This document shows, piece by piece, positions 18,367 through 29,084 of a stretch of DNA of 64,000 nucleotides; the first letter of the stretch is position 1; each line of letters starts with the position of its first letter. The translations under genes and the position numbers were made by a program. A model generated the notes under the pieces. That model searched no databases. It was given only the letters and a program-made list of their open reading frames with translations, and was not told the origin of the DNA. The stretch lies in the NCBI RefSeq assembly GCF_003352005.1, contig NZ_CP024848.1:3295001-3359000 (forward strand), given 5' to 3'. Source of the stretch: Oceanobacillus zhaokaii (lineage in GTDB: Bacteria; Bacillota; Bacilli; Bacillales; Amphibacillaceae).

Positions 18367-19464
18367 ATGAAACCAAAGTATCAGTATCAAGTCATCATTG
18401 ATGATATAAAAAGTAAAATACTTTCAGGAGAATATAGCGTATTAGAAAAAATTCCTACTGAAACTGCCTTGCAAGAAAAGTACAATGTAAGCCGGCACAC
18501 CGTTCGTAAGGCCATTTTAGAACTATCAAATGAAGGATTCCTAAAAAGCGAAAAAGGATCCGGTACATACGTTAGCAACCAATATCAATATAAATCCAGC
18601 GCAAACCCTAATAATAGAACCATTGGTGTAATCACAACCTACATTTCTGATTACATTTTCCCATCGATTATTCGAGGAATCGAAGGAAGATTGAATGAGG
18701 AGAATTATTCCTTGTTATTAGCAAGTACAAATAATGATGTCCAACAAGAAAAAAAGGCGCTGGAAATGATGTTGTCATATGGTGTCGATGGTTTGATTGT
18801 CGAACCAACGAAAAGTAATTTATACAATCCAAATATTGCTTATTACTTATCTTTTAAGGAACAGGATATTCCATTCATCATGATTAATGCTTATTATGAA
18901 GAACTAGATGTACCTTTCTTATGTCTTGATGACGTGCAGTCAAGTTATCTTGCAACAAAGGAATTGATTTCCAAAGGACACACACAAATTGGACTTATCT
19001 CAAAAACGGATGATTTACAAGGTAAGTTTCGTATGAAAGGTTATATAAAGGCGCTTAGCGAAGCAAAATTACGATTCGAACCCGAGCATGTTTATTCTTA
19101 CAACACAGAGACAAAGCAGGATTTATACTCTAACTTGATGGAATTTCTAAATAATAATAGAGACGCTATGACTGCAATAGTCTGCTATAACGATGAGGTA
19201 GGATTCATAGTGGCAAATTTATGCAGACATCTTGGTATTTCTATTCCCGAAGAATTGTCAATTATTGGCCAAGACAATTCTTATATAGCCAAAAATGCTA
19301 GCATCAAACTAACAACATTAACACACCCACAAGAACAAATGGGACGTGATGCAGCAGATTGGATTATTAAGAAATTACAGGGAAGGAAAGACTTACCGAA
19401 TGAATACTATTATCAACCAGAGCTGATTGAAGGAGAAACCGTAAAAGAATTGGATGTGAAATAA
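18367..19464 (+). CDS. araR: Arabinose operon repressor AraR
   Basis: 365 residues with the hybrid layout typical of AraR: an N-terminal GntR winged helix-turn-helix (about 1-70; IPTETALQEKYNVSRHTVRK) joined to a LacI/GalR-type periplasmic-binding-like domain (about 85-360; TIGVITTYISDYIFPSIIRG, LISKGHTQIGLIS, SIIGQDNS). It represses araBDA and itself until L-arabinose binds. Divergent from araB with four AraR-type boxes in between. I start at ATG 18367 with GGAAGTGA six bases upstream; a start six codons earlier is possible but would overlap that ribosome site. Confidence 0.94.
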   Translation: MKPKYQYQVIIDDIKSKILSGEYSVLEKIPTETALQEKYNVSRHTVRKAILELSNEGFLKSEKGSGTYVSNQYQYKSSANPNNRTIGVITTYISDYIFPSIIRGIEGRLNEENYSLLLASTNNDVQQEKKALEMMLSYGVDGLIVEPTKSNLYNPNIAYYLSFKEQDIPFIMINAYYEELDVPFLCLDDVQSSYLATKELISKGHTQIGLISKTDDLQGKFRMKGYIKALSEAKLRFEPEHVYSYNTETKQDLYSNLMEFLNNNRDAMTAIVCYNDEVGFIVANLCRHLGISIPEELSIIGQDNSYIAKNASIKLTTLTHPQEQMGRDAADWIIKKLQGRKDLPNEYYYQPELIEGETVKELDVK

Positions 19465-19677
19465 TCTGTTGTGAATTATGATATGGCGTTCTTACGGTTA
19501 GAGGTAGTCTTTGGTTTGCTGGTTGTCGGATCCTATTTCTTGGTTCTACGGAAGTGGGAAGGCGTAGAGGTCTTGTTATGAGGTTTGGCAAAGATTTCGC
19601 CAATACTTTCGCAATTTAAACATGTGCTACTGCTTTATTCTTGTGTTAGGCACATAGATGTAATCTAAAAACAAAAA

Positions 19678-19718
19678 GAAGGGACAACGAGCAGATCAAA
19701 TCCGCTAATTGTCCCTTC
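19678..19718. terminator. Bidirectional terminator between araR and zinc-ribbon gene
   Basis: Long stem GAAGGGACAA ... TTGTCCCTTC with an inner AGCaGAT/ATCcGCT pairing, between converging genes. Confidence 0.65.
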
Positions 19719-19744
19719 CTCCACGTAAAACTTCCTTTTTTTGC

Positions 19745-19763
19745 GGGACGATGTACCTGTCCC
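19745..19763 (-). repeat. 19-bp REP-like hairpin, copy 3
   Basis: Reads GGGACAGGTACATCGTCCC on the strand of the gene that ends at 19786. Two extra GGGACGCAG units fill the space up to the stop codon. Confidence 0.65.
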
Positions 19764-19785
19764 TGCGTCCCTTTCCTGCGTCCCT

Positions 19786-20598
19786 TTACCAAACATAGTA
19801 TAATAGATCTTCAATATCCTCCACTAAGCTTGATAGCAGCGCATCACCTAAGATATAAGAAATAAGACTGATTAATACAATTGTTGCCAGACTGAGATAT
19901 ACCTTTTGTCCGTTCTTATTAATGTTTGATACTTTTTCAAATACAAATAAAACAGGTACAAATGTAAACGTAAATATAACAGAAATTACTAGCGGTATGA
20001 ATGTTAGTTGGTATGATCCAATTAAGCCTCCGAGCATTGCAACTACGTTTAGTGCAGTGAATGGTACGATGATGGAGCCATATTGTGCAATAATCGTTTT
20101 GAATGTTTCCTGATTTTTTGCAAATCTAATCATTGCAAATGCACTTCCAAAAGTAATGACGAATGTTATGATGACTGCTATTGCAAGTCGAGAAACTAAT
20201 GCAAAAAATGGAACAGATTCTCCGAAAAAACCACCAAATGAACGCATTAATGAGTTTGTAAGAAAGTAAATACTTAATGAAAAGATAATTGCATATAATG
20301 CCAGGGTTATTAATCCATTCAGATAGTGTTTTTCATTCGATTGAAATGCACGGGTAGGATTTTTGAATAAGCTTAAAAAATAAGACCAATACTGACTTAC
20401 CCCGCTTTTAATCGCTGTTGCAGTCGGTTGCGCCTGAGTTTCCAATGCTGCAGCACCAGAATTTGCAGAGCTGACGCCAGACTGCTCGATGCTTCCATTG
20501 AATTGTTCTTCACTTAAAGCTTGCTTTAGAGCTCCTCCACAAACTCCACAAAATTTACCATCCTCTTGATGATTGTTGCAATTTGAACAAACTAACAT
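19786..20598 (-). CDS. Zinc-ribbon protein with Yip1/DUF1282-like membrane domain
   Basis: 270 residues. An N-terminal zinc ribbon (Cys 4, 7, 17 and 20 in CSNCN and CGVCG) is followed by a polar linker and five hydrophobic segments from about residue 90, with the layout of Yip1-like bacterial membrane proteins. The start is ATG 20598 with AAAGGAG eight bases upstream; a start 14 codons earlier would translate that ribosome site. Lies divergent from a lipoprotein gene and another zinc-ribbon membrane protein, which may form one functional group at the envelope. No precise function is known to me. Confidence 0.75.
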   Translation of the reverse strand: MLVCSNCNNHQEDGKFCGVCGGALKQALSEEQFNGSIEQSGVSSANSGAAALETQAQPTATAIKSGVSQYWSYFLSLFKNPTRAFQSNEKHYLNGLITLALYAIIFSLSIYFLTNSLMRSFGGFFGESVPFFALVSRLAIAVIITFVITFGSAFAMIRFAKNQETFKTIIAQYGSIIVPFTALNVVAMLGGLIGSYQLTFIPLVISVIFTFTFVPVLFVFEKVSNINKNGQKVYLSLATIVLISLISYILGDALLSSLVEDIEDLLYYVW

Positions 20599-20960
20599 GA
20601 TGAATTCTCCTTTATGTATATTAAAACCTTCTTGCTCCATGCCTTTCTCTATGTATAAAAAGCTTAAAGGTTTTTCACAATCTCACTATTTCTTTTTCAT
20701 TCTATAATACTAAGACTTAATAACTACCAAAATTGATTATAGCAAAAGTTTTCTTATTTTAAAGCATATTTTATTAAATTCACTTAAATTTATTAGGACA
20801 ATTGAATTATATCGAAATAAATAATAGTCATAAAGTCTTAACAAATCAAGACTAATAATCTATAATCATCTTATTGAAATAAATGACTTTTATTCCATAA
20901 TTTTCTTTAGCCAATTATTTCAGGTACATACATAACAACATGAAAAAACAGGAGGAAATC
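20599..20960. other. Divergent intergenic region
   Basis: AT-rich region between two divergent genes; it must hold promoters both ways, but none is clear enough to place. Confidence 0.4.
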
Positions 20961-21401
20961 ATGAAAAAAAGGTTTACAGCATTATTTTTATTTATTCTTT
21001 TATTTTTAAGCGGATGTATGGGCGGAGGAGCTGCGGGAGCAGTTGAAGGCATGTACAAGGCAGCAATAAACGGGAATGGGGAACAAATTGACCAAATATT
21101 TTCACAGGCTGATGAATATGATAGTTATTATTTAGACGACCTTATCGATGAATTAGCTTCTAACGTTATGGACCAAGATGGTATCGATAATATGAAAATC
21201 AAAGAAATAAAAAGGAACATGCTAAATAAAGCAGCAGTTGAAGATCTCGATAATGAATTTGACAGCAATTGGAATTTAGTTGGCGTGCAATTAGACAAGG
21301 ATTATTTGTATGTTTGGGTGTTGAAGGAAGTTAGCGGCAATTATTTTATCGTTTATGGAGAAGATTTTGATCAAGAAGAGTTTGAGGAAATGCTTAAATA
21401 A
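20961..21401 (+). CDS. Small lipoprotein, DUF4878/NTF2-like
   Basis: 146 residues. Signal peptide with lipobox LSGC (lipidated Cys 19), then a Gly/Ala-rich spacer and a small alpha+beta domain of the NTF2/DUF4878 type (GMYKAAINGNGEQIDQIFS at the start; VYGEDFDQEEF near the end). The start is ATG 20961 with GGAGG six bases upstream; the ATG at 20940 would overlap this site. Followed after 30 bases by the TcaA-like gene, which also has NTF2-like repeats, so both probably work together outside the membrane. Confidence 0.72.
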   Translation: MKKRFTALFLFILLFLSGCMGGGAAGAVEGMYKAAINGNGEQIDQIFSQADEYDSYYLDDLIDELASNVMDQDGIDNMKIKEIKRNMLNKAAVEDLDNEFDSNWNLVGVQLDKDYLYVWVLKEVSGNYFIVYGEDFDQEEFEEMLK

Positions 21402-21431
21402 AAAATACATATAGAAGAGGGATTATCACGT

Positions 21432-23243
21432 ATGGATAAGTTTTGTAAAGAGTGCGGGAGTTCTATAACGGATTCCTTAAACTTCTGTCAGCATTGCGGA
21501 CATAAACTGGAAGCAACGAAAGAACAGCCTAAAGAAACTGCTGTAACTCGTGTCAAGCAGACAAGGAATTATACTAAAAAGCAAAAGATATTGATAAGTG
21601 CAGCGGGAGCTCTATTAATTATCATCGCTGGCTTTTACTTATGGGGGAAATCATATACTTCTCCTGAAAATACGGTGGAAAGATTCGTTGATGCATTGAA
21701 TGAAAAAGATGCTGAGACCGTACAAGAACTAACGATTTTAAATGGTTCATCCATTTCAAAAGCTGAAGCAAATGCCCTAATCTCATTGGCAAAAGAAGAT
21801 AAGGATTCGCTTAACCTGGATACTAGCAATCTAAAAGCTTTTTCTTCAGATAATGAATTATTTACGATCATCGATAACGGAAAATGGCTGGGCATTTTCC
21901 CACGTTACGGCTTTTCATTACTGCCGCAATATGCAGCAGTAAGTATCCCATTCGATGGGGTTGCAAGTACATTTAATGAACAGGAATTCCCAATCTTAGA
22001 GAGTGATGAGTCACAAGTTGTCTACGGGCCAATGGCTCCTGGAAAATATAGCCTGAGAAGCAGCTTTAGTGGAGAATATACAGAAGTAGAATCTGATGAA
22101 TCCATAATTCTAGCAGATAGCTATAGTGATTGGGTTTCTCATAGTGTTGAGCTTGGTGCAGCTTATGTAACATTGGAGCTTTTCAATAATCACGGTGTAC
22201 CCATTAAAAATGCATATATTACATTAAATAAGAAAAAAATACCATTCGACGAAGACCTTAGAATCGAATCCCTTGGTCCATTAAATCTAGATGGATCCGT
22301 TAAAGTCACGCCAACTGTCGAGACGAATTGGGGAGAGGTCGAATCAGAAAGCATCGCATTGGAAGAGACTTATTATGAAATCGGTGCGAATACATTGAGC
22401 AAGACACTGATGGATGAATTGTCAGAAGCCATTTTGTTATATGGAGAAGAATATGCCAAGGCAAATGCCTCCTATGATCCGAGTTTGTTCACCAATATTA
22501 CGGATGATATGAGAGAAACCTTCCAGTATAATTTTGAGTATTACAGGGGCGAAGGTGACTATTTCTCAGGACAATTAAATTCGATCGAAGTGGATTACAA
22601 TAATTTAAGATTCGATAGTGATCAGTATATTTCAGTACCTGCTAAGTTCTATTTCACCTCTGCATCTCACAGAGAAGGTGAAAAAGTAGATTTAGGCGAA
22701 CGAATCGATCACACTGATGTCGAAATAATTTATGATTCAAGTGCTAAAAAATGGCTTATTAATTCCAGTTATTCTGTTGATAGCTGGTTCGATGATAACT
22801 TTACTGCAGCGACAACACTGAAAGGCTCGCAGAAATTCTATAAGGCTTCAAAAACCGCTGCTGCAACTGATAGCGAAGGAGAAGCATCAAGCACAGACTT
22901 AAACAGTGATGTTGAAGAAACAACATTAAATTATATCTATCAACTGGTCGAAGCAATTAATGCAAATGATTATGATATTGTCCGACCATATATAAAAGAT
23001 GGAAGTTCACTAAATACGATGCAGCAAGACTTGGTAGATCGATTAAATGAAAGTGGAATGACACAGGAAGTAATCAGCGCATCGGTTTCGAACATTGAAG
23101 AAAATAATGGTAAATGGATTGTAACGACAGATGAAACTATCAAGCTAACCTATGAAAGCGGCGATGAAGAAACAAAGGATTATACTTGGAATTACACAGT
23201 GGAGCAAGTTGAAGAAGGAGTCGTTCTTACAGATATGGAATAG
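21432..23243 (+). CDS. Zinc-ribbon TcaA/YvbJ-like membrane protein
   Basis: 603 residues. Zinc ribbon at the N-terminus (Cys 5, 8, 19, 22), a positively charged stretch, one membrane helix (about 52-71), and a large extracellular part with three TcaA-type domains: an NTF2-like segment after the membrane (SPENTVERFVDALNEKDAE), two beta-rich domains (YGPMAPGKYSLRSSF ...), and a C-terminal NTF2-like domain (NYIYQLVEAINANDYDIV). Same plan and length as B. subtilis YvbJ, and related to staphylococcal TcaA, a glycopeptide-response protein of the cell wall. Likely an envelope-stress or wall-binding protein; function here is inferred. Confidence 0.78.
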   Translation: MDKFCKECGSSITDSLNFCQHCGHKLEATKEQPKETAVTRVKQTRNYTKKQKILISAAGALLIIIAGFYLWGKSYTSPENTVERFVDALNEKDAETVQELTILNGSSISKAEANALISLAKEDKDSLNLDTSNLKAFSSDNELFTIIDNGKWLGIFPRYGFSLLPQYAAVSIPFDGVASTFNEQEFPILESDESQVVYGPMAPGKYSLRSSFSGEYTEVESDESIILADSYSDWVSHSVELGAAYVTLELFNNHGVPIKNAYITLNKKKIPFDEDLRIESLGPLNLDGSVKVTPTVETNWGEVESESIALEETYYEIGANTLSKTLMDELSEAILLYGEEYAKANASYDPSLFTNITDDMRETFQYNFEYYRGEGDYFSGQLNSIEVDYNNLRFDSDQYISVPAKFYFTSASHREGEKVDLGERIDHTDVEIIYDSSAKKWLINSSYSVDSWFDDNFTAATTLKGSQKFYKASKTAAATDSEGEASSTDLNSDVEETTLNYIYQLVEAINANDYDIVRPYIKDGSSLNTMQQDLVDRLNESGMTQEVISASVSNIEENNGKWIVTTDETIKLTYESGDEETKDYTWNYTVEQVEEGVVLTDME

Positions 23244-23254
23244 GGAGGGTCACA

Positions 23255-23273
23255 GGGACAGGCACCTTGTCCC
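23255..23273 (+). repeat. 19-bp REP-like hairpin, copy 4
   Basis: GGGACAGGCACCTTGTCCC, the best copy, with a perfect GGGACA/TGTCCC stem, 12 bases after the stop codon of the TcaA-like gene. Confidence 0.75.
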
Positions 23274-23320
23274 AATGAATCCATTTTAATTTGTTTCGAT
23301 TAATTTTTATAAGCAAAAAA

Positions 23321-23347
23321 AGACCAAGTGTCCTAAACACTCAGTCT
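23321..23347 (-). terminator. Terminator of the M20 amidohydrolase gene
   Basis: Minus strand: AGACTGAGTGT-ttagg-ACACTTGGTCT followed by TTTTTTTGC. The stem starts inside the stop codon. Confidence 0.8.
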
Positions 23348-24575
23348 AATTTAAAGTGGGACTCGGTGCCTGTCCCCTTGTCCCAAAAGGATTTGTCGCA
23401 AGTGCTATAAATAAGCCAATTCCATATTTCATCGCTTTCTCATCAGGCAAAAATCTTTCATTATGTAGCTTATGACTTCCACCCGCTTGATCCTGAACAC
23501 CTAAAAAGATAAATGCACCTGGTACATGCTCTAAATAAAATGAGAAATCTTCACTGGCCATGCTTGGCTTTTCTAAATGCACCACAGCGTTTTGCCCGAA
23601 TAACTTTTCTGCTAATCGACTGGCATGATCAACAAATTCTTCGGTGTTATTTGTAATTGGATAACCAGATTTATAATTGATTTTCGCTTCTAACCTTAGT
23701 GCATTAGCCATACCCTCTATTATTCTTTTAAAATCCTGAGACACTCTTTGTCTTGATTCTTTATTTATCGTTCGGACAGTCCCTTTAAAAACAGCACTTT
23801 CCGGCACAATATTAAAACCGTTTCCGGATTTTAATTCACCAATAGTAATAACAACAGAATCCAGGGGATCTGTTTCACGGCTTATTATCGATTGAAGTCC
23901 AGTAATTACTTGAGCACTCCCAACAATTGCGTCTATCCCTTGATGCGGTGCTGCACCATGACTAGCTTTTCCTTTTAAAGACACTTCAAATGAATCCATA
24001 CTCGCCATTAAAGCGCCACTCTTGAAGCCAAATTGCCCAATGGGCAGTTCTGGCCAAACATGAAATCCGTAGATATAATCCACATCAGGATTTTTTAGGA
24101 CATCTTCTTCAACCATACGTTTTCCACCTGCCAGCATTTCTTCTGCTGGTTGAAAGATAAATTTGATTGTACCGGAAATTTTTTCTCTAACTTGTGAGAG
24201 AGCATTCGCTGCCCCAAGCAACATTGCCATATGCATATCATGGCCACAGGCATGCATGACACCAGATTTCTTAGAAGCAAAAGATGTTCCTGTATTTTCT
24301 TGGATTGGCAATGCATCCATATCTGCTCTTAATGCAATAACAGGTCCCTTCTCCTTACCATGTAGAATGCCTACTAATCCGGTTTTGGCTATACCTGTTT
24401 TCACTTCTATCCCTAAATCGGTAAGATATTTTTTAATGACTGACAGGGTATGGTACTCTTCAAATCCAAGCTCAGGATTTTCATGAAACAATCTTCGCAA
24501 ATTAACTGCATCATCGTAAACAATGGCAACTAAATCTTTTATCTCTTCCTGTGTTAAATTTGTTGAAAGCTGCAA
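23346..24575 (-). CDS. M20-family amidohydrolase (N-acyl-amino-acid/hippurate hydrolase type)
   Basis: 409 residues, cytoplasmic. Di-metal M20D peptidase fold: RRLFHENPELGFEE at the start, ADMDALPI, the metal motif HACGHDMHMAM, QPAEE with the catalytic Glu, and GFHVWPELPIGQF. A dimerisation domain follows (SHGAAPHQGIDAI). Such enzymes release amino acids from N-acyl derivatives. Oddity: the last ten or so residues (GTRGQAPSPTLN) are translated from the REP-like hairpin, so the natural C-terminus has been replaced. ATG with GGGAGGTTC upstream. Single gene with its own terminator. Confidence 0.88.
   Translation of the reverse strand: MQLSTNLTQEEIKDLVAIVYDDAVNLRRLFHENPELGFEEYHTLSVIKKYLTDLGIEVKTGIAKTGLVGILHGKEKGPVIALRADMDALPIQENTGTSFASKKSGVMHACGHDMHMAMLLGAANALSQVREKISGTIKFIFQPAEEMLAGGKRMVEEDVLKNPDVDYIYGFHVWPELPIGQFGFKSGALMASMDSFEVSLKGKASHGAAPHQGIDAIVGSAQVITGLQSIISRETDPLDSVVITIGELKSGNGFNIVPESAVFKGTVRTINKESRQRVSQDFKRIIEGMANALRLEAKINYKSGYPITNNTEEFVDHASRLAEKLFGQNAVVHLEKPSMASEDFSFYLEHVPGAFIFLGVQDQAGGSHKLHNERFLPDEKAMKYGIGLFIALATNPFGTRGQAPSPTLN
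23358..23376 (-). repeat. 19-bp REP-like hairpin, copy 5 (inside a coding end)
   Basis: Reads GGGACAGGCACCGAGTCCC on the gene strand and ends ten bases before the stop codon of the M20 gene, so it is translated. Confidence 0.7.
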
Positions 24576-24819
24576 TATTTGAACCTCCCTTTTTAATGAA
24601 TAGTCTTATAATAACAATTAATTAGATAGTAACATATTCATTAATATATCCCTATTAATTATGAATAATTTATGCAGCTTCCCAGCTTGTCTCTTTTCTA
24701 GATTAAAACAATCATATTGATGTACTCTATTCTATAACCTTCATTCATAGATACTTTTATCAACAATTTTTGTAAGCATCATGGACAGTAAATAACACAC
24801 AATAGACGACTTAAAAAAA
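24576..24819. other. Upstream region of the M20 gene, no gene seen
   Basis: Very AT-rich; no frame with a ribosome site. Confidence 0.4.
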
Positions 24820-24859
24820 TGTTGGTAAAGATTACAACAAGCAGTAACCTCTACCAACA
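24820..24859 (-). terminator. Terminator of the alcohol dehydrogenase gene
   Basis: Minus strand: TGTTGGTA ... TACCAACA followed by TTTTTTTAAG, about 20 bases after the stop codon. Confidence 0.75.
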
Positions 24860-24877
24860 CTATAATCTGCTACTCTA

Positions 24878-25927
24878 TTAATTCGGACTAACCAAAATCT
24901 TAGCCTGACTTTTATCTTCAGTTAGCAGCTCCAAGCCATCTTCCACAAGTTCATCTAGTTTTATTCTTCTTGTGATTACTTTTCTCACATCAAGCTTGCC
25001 TTCAGCAATGGATTTAATAACTGTTGGAAAATCATTTGCATATGCAAGACTAAATTCGATTTTTGCTTCTTTAAACAGCAATGCATTCGGATCGATAGAA
25101 ACCTCTTTTGAAAATCCAGCAACTACTAACAGTGTCCCTTTCTTTCTAAGCGCTGCCAAGGCACTTGTAAATGTAGGCTGTGCTCCAGCAGCTTCAAAAG
25201 CAACCTCAACACCTTTTCCTGTTATAGCCATAATTTTTTCTTCAGCATTCTCTTCCATAGGATTAATTACATGTGTGGCACCCAATTCTTTTGCTTTTTC
25301 CAAACGTTCTTGAGAAATATCGACAACAAAGGTTTCTGCTGCCCCGGCAGCTTTTGCACATAATAACAAAAGAAGACCAATCGGACCTGCACCAAAGATT
25401 GCTGCAGACTCCCCAACCTTTAATCCGCTATTTCTGACAGCGTGAAAAGCAACAGCAGTTGGCTCTACTAGTGCACCTTCTTCAAGTGACATCGTTTCAG
25501 GCAGTTTATGAAAATGTTTTGCATCAGCAACAGCAAACTCTGCAAATCCACCATCATCACTCAAGCCCAAGAAGCCTACATTTGAAACCTCACAAAGATT
25601 ATAATCCCCTTTACGGCAATATTCACATGCTCCACAATATAAAATTGGTTCGATTGCTACATTATCACCAATCGATACATTCGTGACACCTTCCCCAACC
25701 TCTGTTACAGTACCAGAAAATTCATGCCCTAAAACAAGCGGAACTTTTCGCTTCGAAATGGCATGTTCTTCATATGCTACACCTAATCCATGATGATATG
25801 CATGAAGATCACTTCCGCAAATGCCTGTCCAAGCCACTTTAACCTTCACTTTTCCTTTTGTTACCTCTGCTACCTCAACATCTTCAATTCTTACATCTTT
25901 TTCCCCGTATATAACTGCTGCTTTCAT
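24878..25927 (-). CDS. Zn-dependent dehydrogenase, 2,3-butanediol dehydrogenase-like
   Basis: 349 residues, medium-chain dehydrogenase. Catalytic zinc site WTGICGSDLH and GHEFSG, structural zinc site CGACEYCRKGDYNLC, and Rossmann motif AAIFGAGPIGLLLL. The N-terminus (MKAAVIYGEKDVRIEDVEV) and C-terminus (KSQAKILVSPN) resemble B. subtilis BdhA, which interconverts acetoin and 2,3-butanediol; sorbitol- or threonine-dehydrogenase activity cannot be excluded. The start is ATG 25927 with GGGAGGA seven bases upstream; an earlier in-frame start would cross this ribosome site. Monocistronic. Confidence 0.84.
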   Translation of the reverse strand: MKAAVIYGEKDVRIEDVEVAEVTKGKVKVKVAWTGICGSDLHAYHHGLGVAYEEHAISKRKVPLVLGHEFSGTVTEVGEGVTNVSIGDNVAIEPILYCGACEYCRKGDYNLCEVSNVGFLGLSDDGGFAEFAVADAKHFHKLPETMSLEEGALVEPTAVAFHAVRNSGLKVGESAAIFGAGPIGLLLLLCAKAAGAAETFVVDISQERLEKAKELGATHVINPMEENAEEKIMAITGKGVEVAFEAAGAQPTFTSALAALRKKGTLLVVAGFSKEVSIDPNALLFKEAKIEFSLAYANDFPTVIKSIAEGKLDVRKVITRRIKLDELVEDGLELLTEDKSQAKILVSPN

Positions 25928-26242
25928 TCTTTCTTCCTCCCTTTGATAATTAGCTATTACACCTCTGTCTGCCATTATTTCACTATGTATGAGCAGACAG
26001 AATGGATATATGTTGGTCCTTTTATGTTTACGCTTTCATTATAACACTAGTTAAATAGTATTGGGTATTTATATGCTTTTAAATAAAAATGAAACTTAGA
26101 TTGATTAATTTTATAAAGCCATTTAACTTCAATTTAATTACTTCTAATGAATTTTCTACTAATATTATTCGTCTATTTAATCGATAACGGGATGTAAATT
26201 TAAAAATCTTAACTAATTCTATTCAAATTCTATAGAAACAAA
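25928..26242. other. Upstream region of the dehydrogenase gene
   Basis: AT-rich, no gene or clear operator seen. Confidence 0.4.
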
Positions 26243-26282
26243 AACAGCCATAGGTTGATTTCTCTAACCTATCGCTGTTTTT
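26243..26282 (-). terminator. Terminator of the small membrane protein gene
   Basis: AACAGCGATAGGTT ... AACCTATGGCTGTT with TTTTTGTTT after it on the minus strand and T-run on the plus strand too; about 25 bases after the stop codon. Confidence 0.85.
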
Positions 26283-26306
26283 TTATAATAATAAAATATA
26301 ATTGCA

Positions 26307-26621
26307 TTATGCTGCTGTATTTCTAACAGATTTGTTATCAGGTTGTGATGCATTTACCATTAAGAATATAGCGGAAAGAATATGCATAATCATGCCAACG
26401 ACTGGAATCCAACCAACGCAGGATGTAATGATCCCTAAAATACTACCAACTGACTTACCTTCATCCTTTTTAGTTAATACTAATGTAATAATATGTAAGA
26501 TTAACATTACCAATAGTGGGGTCCAATAAAGAGAAATGATGAATGCTCCACCAATTAATGGTATTGCTAAGAATGCTTCGAACGCTCCAGTTACCCATTT
26601 TAAAATTCTTGATACTGACAA
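26307..26621 (-). CDS. Small membrane protein, unknown function
   Basis: 104 residues with three hydrophobic segments (about 12-30, 31-48 and 60-92). No recognised catalytic motif. Short Bacillaceae membrane proteins of this type occur widely without known function. ATG with AGGAGGTGAAATTA upstream, a very strong ribosome site, and a strong terminator, so it is a real, separately transcribed gene. Confidence 0.7.
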   Translation of the reverse strand: MSVSRILKWVTGAFEAFLAIPLIGGAFIISLYWTPLLVMLILHIITLVLTKKDEGKSVGSILGIITSCVGWIPVVGMIMHILSAIFLMVNASQPDNKSVRNTAA

Positions 26622-26729
26622 TTAATTTCACCTCCTATTAAAACTAAGCCTATAGTACCATAACCTTTTTACTAAGTCGATACATATTAAAAATATTAAA
26701 ATAATCTTAATATATTCATTCAGGTTAAA

Positions 26730-26777
26730 GCAGGGTAGTTCCAAGTATCCCTTTCAGCAAAGGGGAACTATCCCTGC
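26730..26777. repeat. Long inverted repeat
   Basis: GCAGGGTAGTTCC and GGAACTATCCCTGC with inner CCCTTT/AAAGGG: a nearly perfect 48-base hairpin between the dead glucosidase gene and the small membrane protein gene. No T-run. It may be a diverged member of the GGGAC hairpin family or a separate palindrome. Confidence 0.5.
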
Positions 26778-26840
26778 GTTCTTCAACCAACAAGACTCCA
26801 CCTTAGACCACTAAAAATCCGGCTAATTTTCACATCAAAA

Positions 26841-26889
26841 AATCCCCCAAATAAGGCACTATCTACAAGTGCAACTTATCCAGGGGATT
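26841..26889 (-). terminator. Terminator of the former glucosidase gene
   Basis: Minus strand: AATCCCC ... GGGGGATTTTTTG with further pairing ATAAG/CTTAT and GCAC/GTGC inside. Confidence 0.75.
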
Positions 26890-26897
26890 ATTTTATA

Positions 26898-28700
<1,803 letters not shown>

Positions 28701-28964
28701 ATGACTGCTGCTGTAAATAAGTCATCCTTAGTTTTATACACTGCATTATTGTATTTTATTAATAGAGTTATAAATGTACATCAAGAAATAGCTTCTTCTA
28801 ATAATGTGCAAAAAAACGCAGGCTGGTGGGTTGTTGTATACCTAATTGTTGCTATTGTGGGTATAGCCTTACTAATGTGGGTGTGTCAAACATATGGTAA
28901 TGGTGCCAAATATGGTGGAGATTTTAAATTAGGGCCATTATCACTTTCTGTATATTGTAAGTAA
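28701..28964 (+). CDS. Candidate bacteriocin-like or signalling peptide precursor
   Basis: 87 residues starting at ATG 28701, six bases after a perfect AGGAGGTGA ribosome site. Two hydrophobic stretches: residues 9-24 and a strong membrane-helix-like one at 41-61 (GWWVVVYLIVAIVGIALLMW). The C-terminal 26 residues are polar and glycine-rich with Cys 62 and Cys 86 and a YGNG at 65-68, which could close in a disulfide loop. No family is recognised. A strong hairpin lies six bases after the stop, then genes for an ABC ATPase, permease, M50-like protease and small membrane protein. That order suggests a processed, exported peptide. This is inference from layout. Confidence 0.6.
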   Translation: MTAAVNKSSLVLYTALLYFINRVINVHQEIASSNNVQKNAGWWVVVYLIVAIVGIALLMWVCQTYGNGAKYGGDFKLGPLSLSVYCK

Positions 28965-28969
28965 AAATG

Positions 28970-29006
28970 TTCAGGCTTAGGATTGTCCAGTAATCCTAAG
29001 CCTGAA
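28970..29006 (+). terminator. Perfect 15-bp hairpin after the peptide gene
   Basis: TTCAGGCTTAGGATT-gtccagt-AATCCTAAGCCTGAA, followed by GTAAAATT rather than a T-run. A partial terminator or RNA-stabilising hairpin here would give much more peptide mRNA than transporter mRNA, as is usual in peptide operons. Confidence 0.65.
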
Positions 29007-29084
29007 GTAAAATTCCACTTATGCCTCTCACATTATCTACATAAGACACTATGGTTAGGCTTTTAGGGGGAAGAGAAAAAATAG

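Noticed and set aside
28898..28909. YGNG motif as a class IIa (pediocin-like) bacteriocin signature
   Set aside because: In pediocin-like peptides YGNGV lies at the very start of the mature peptide after a double-glycine leader and is followed by a CxxxxC pair; here it follows a membrane-like helix and the cysteines are 24 residues apart.
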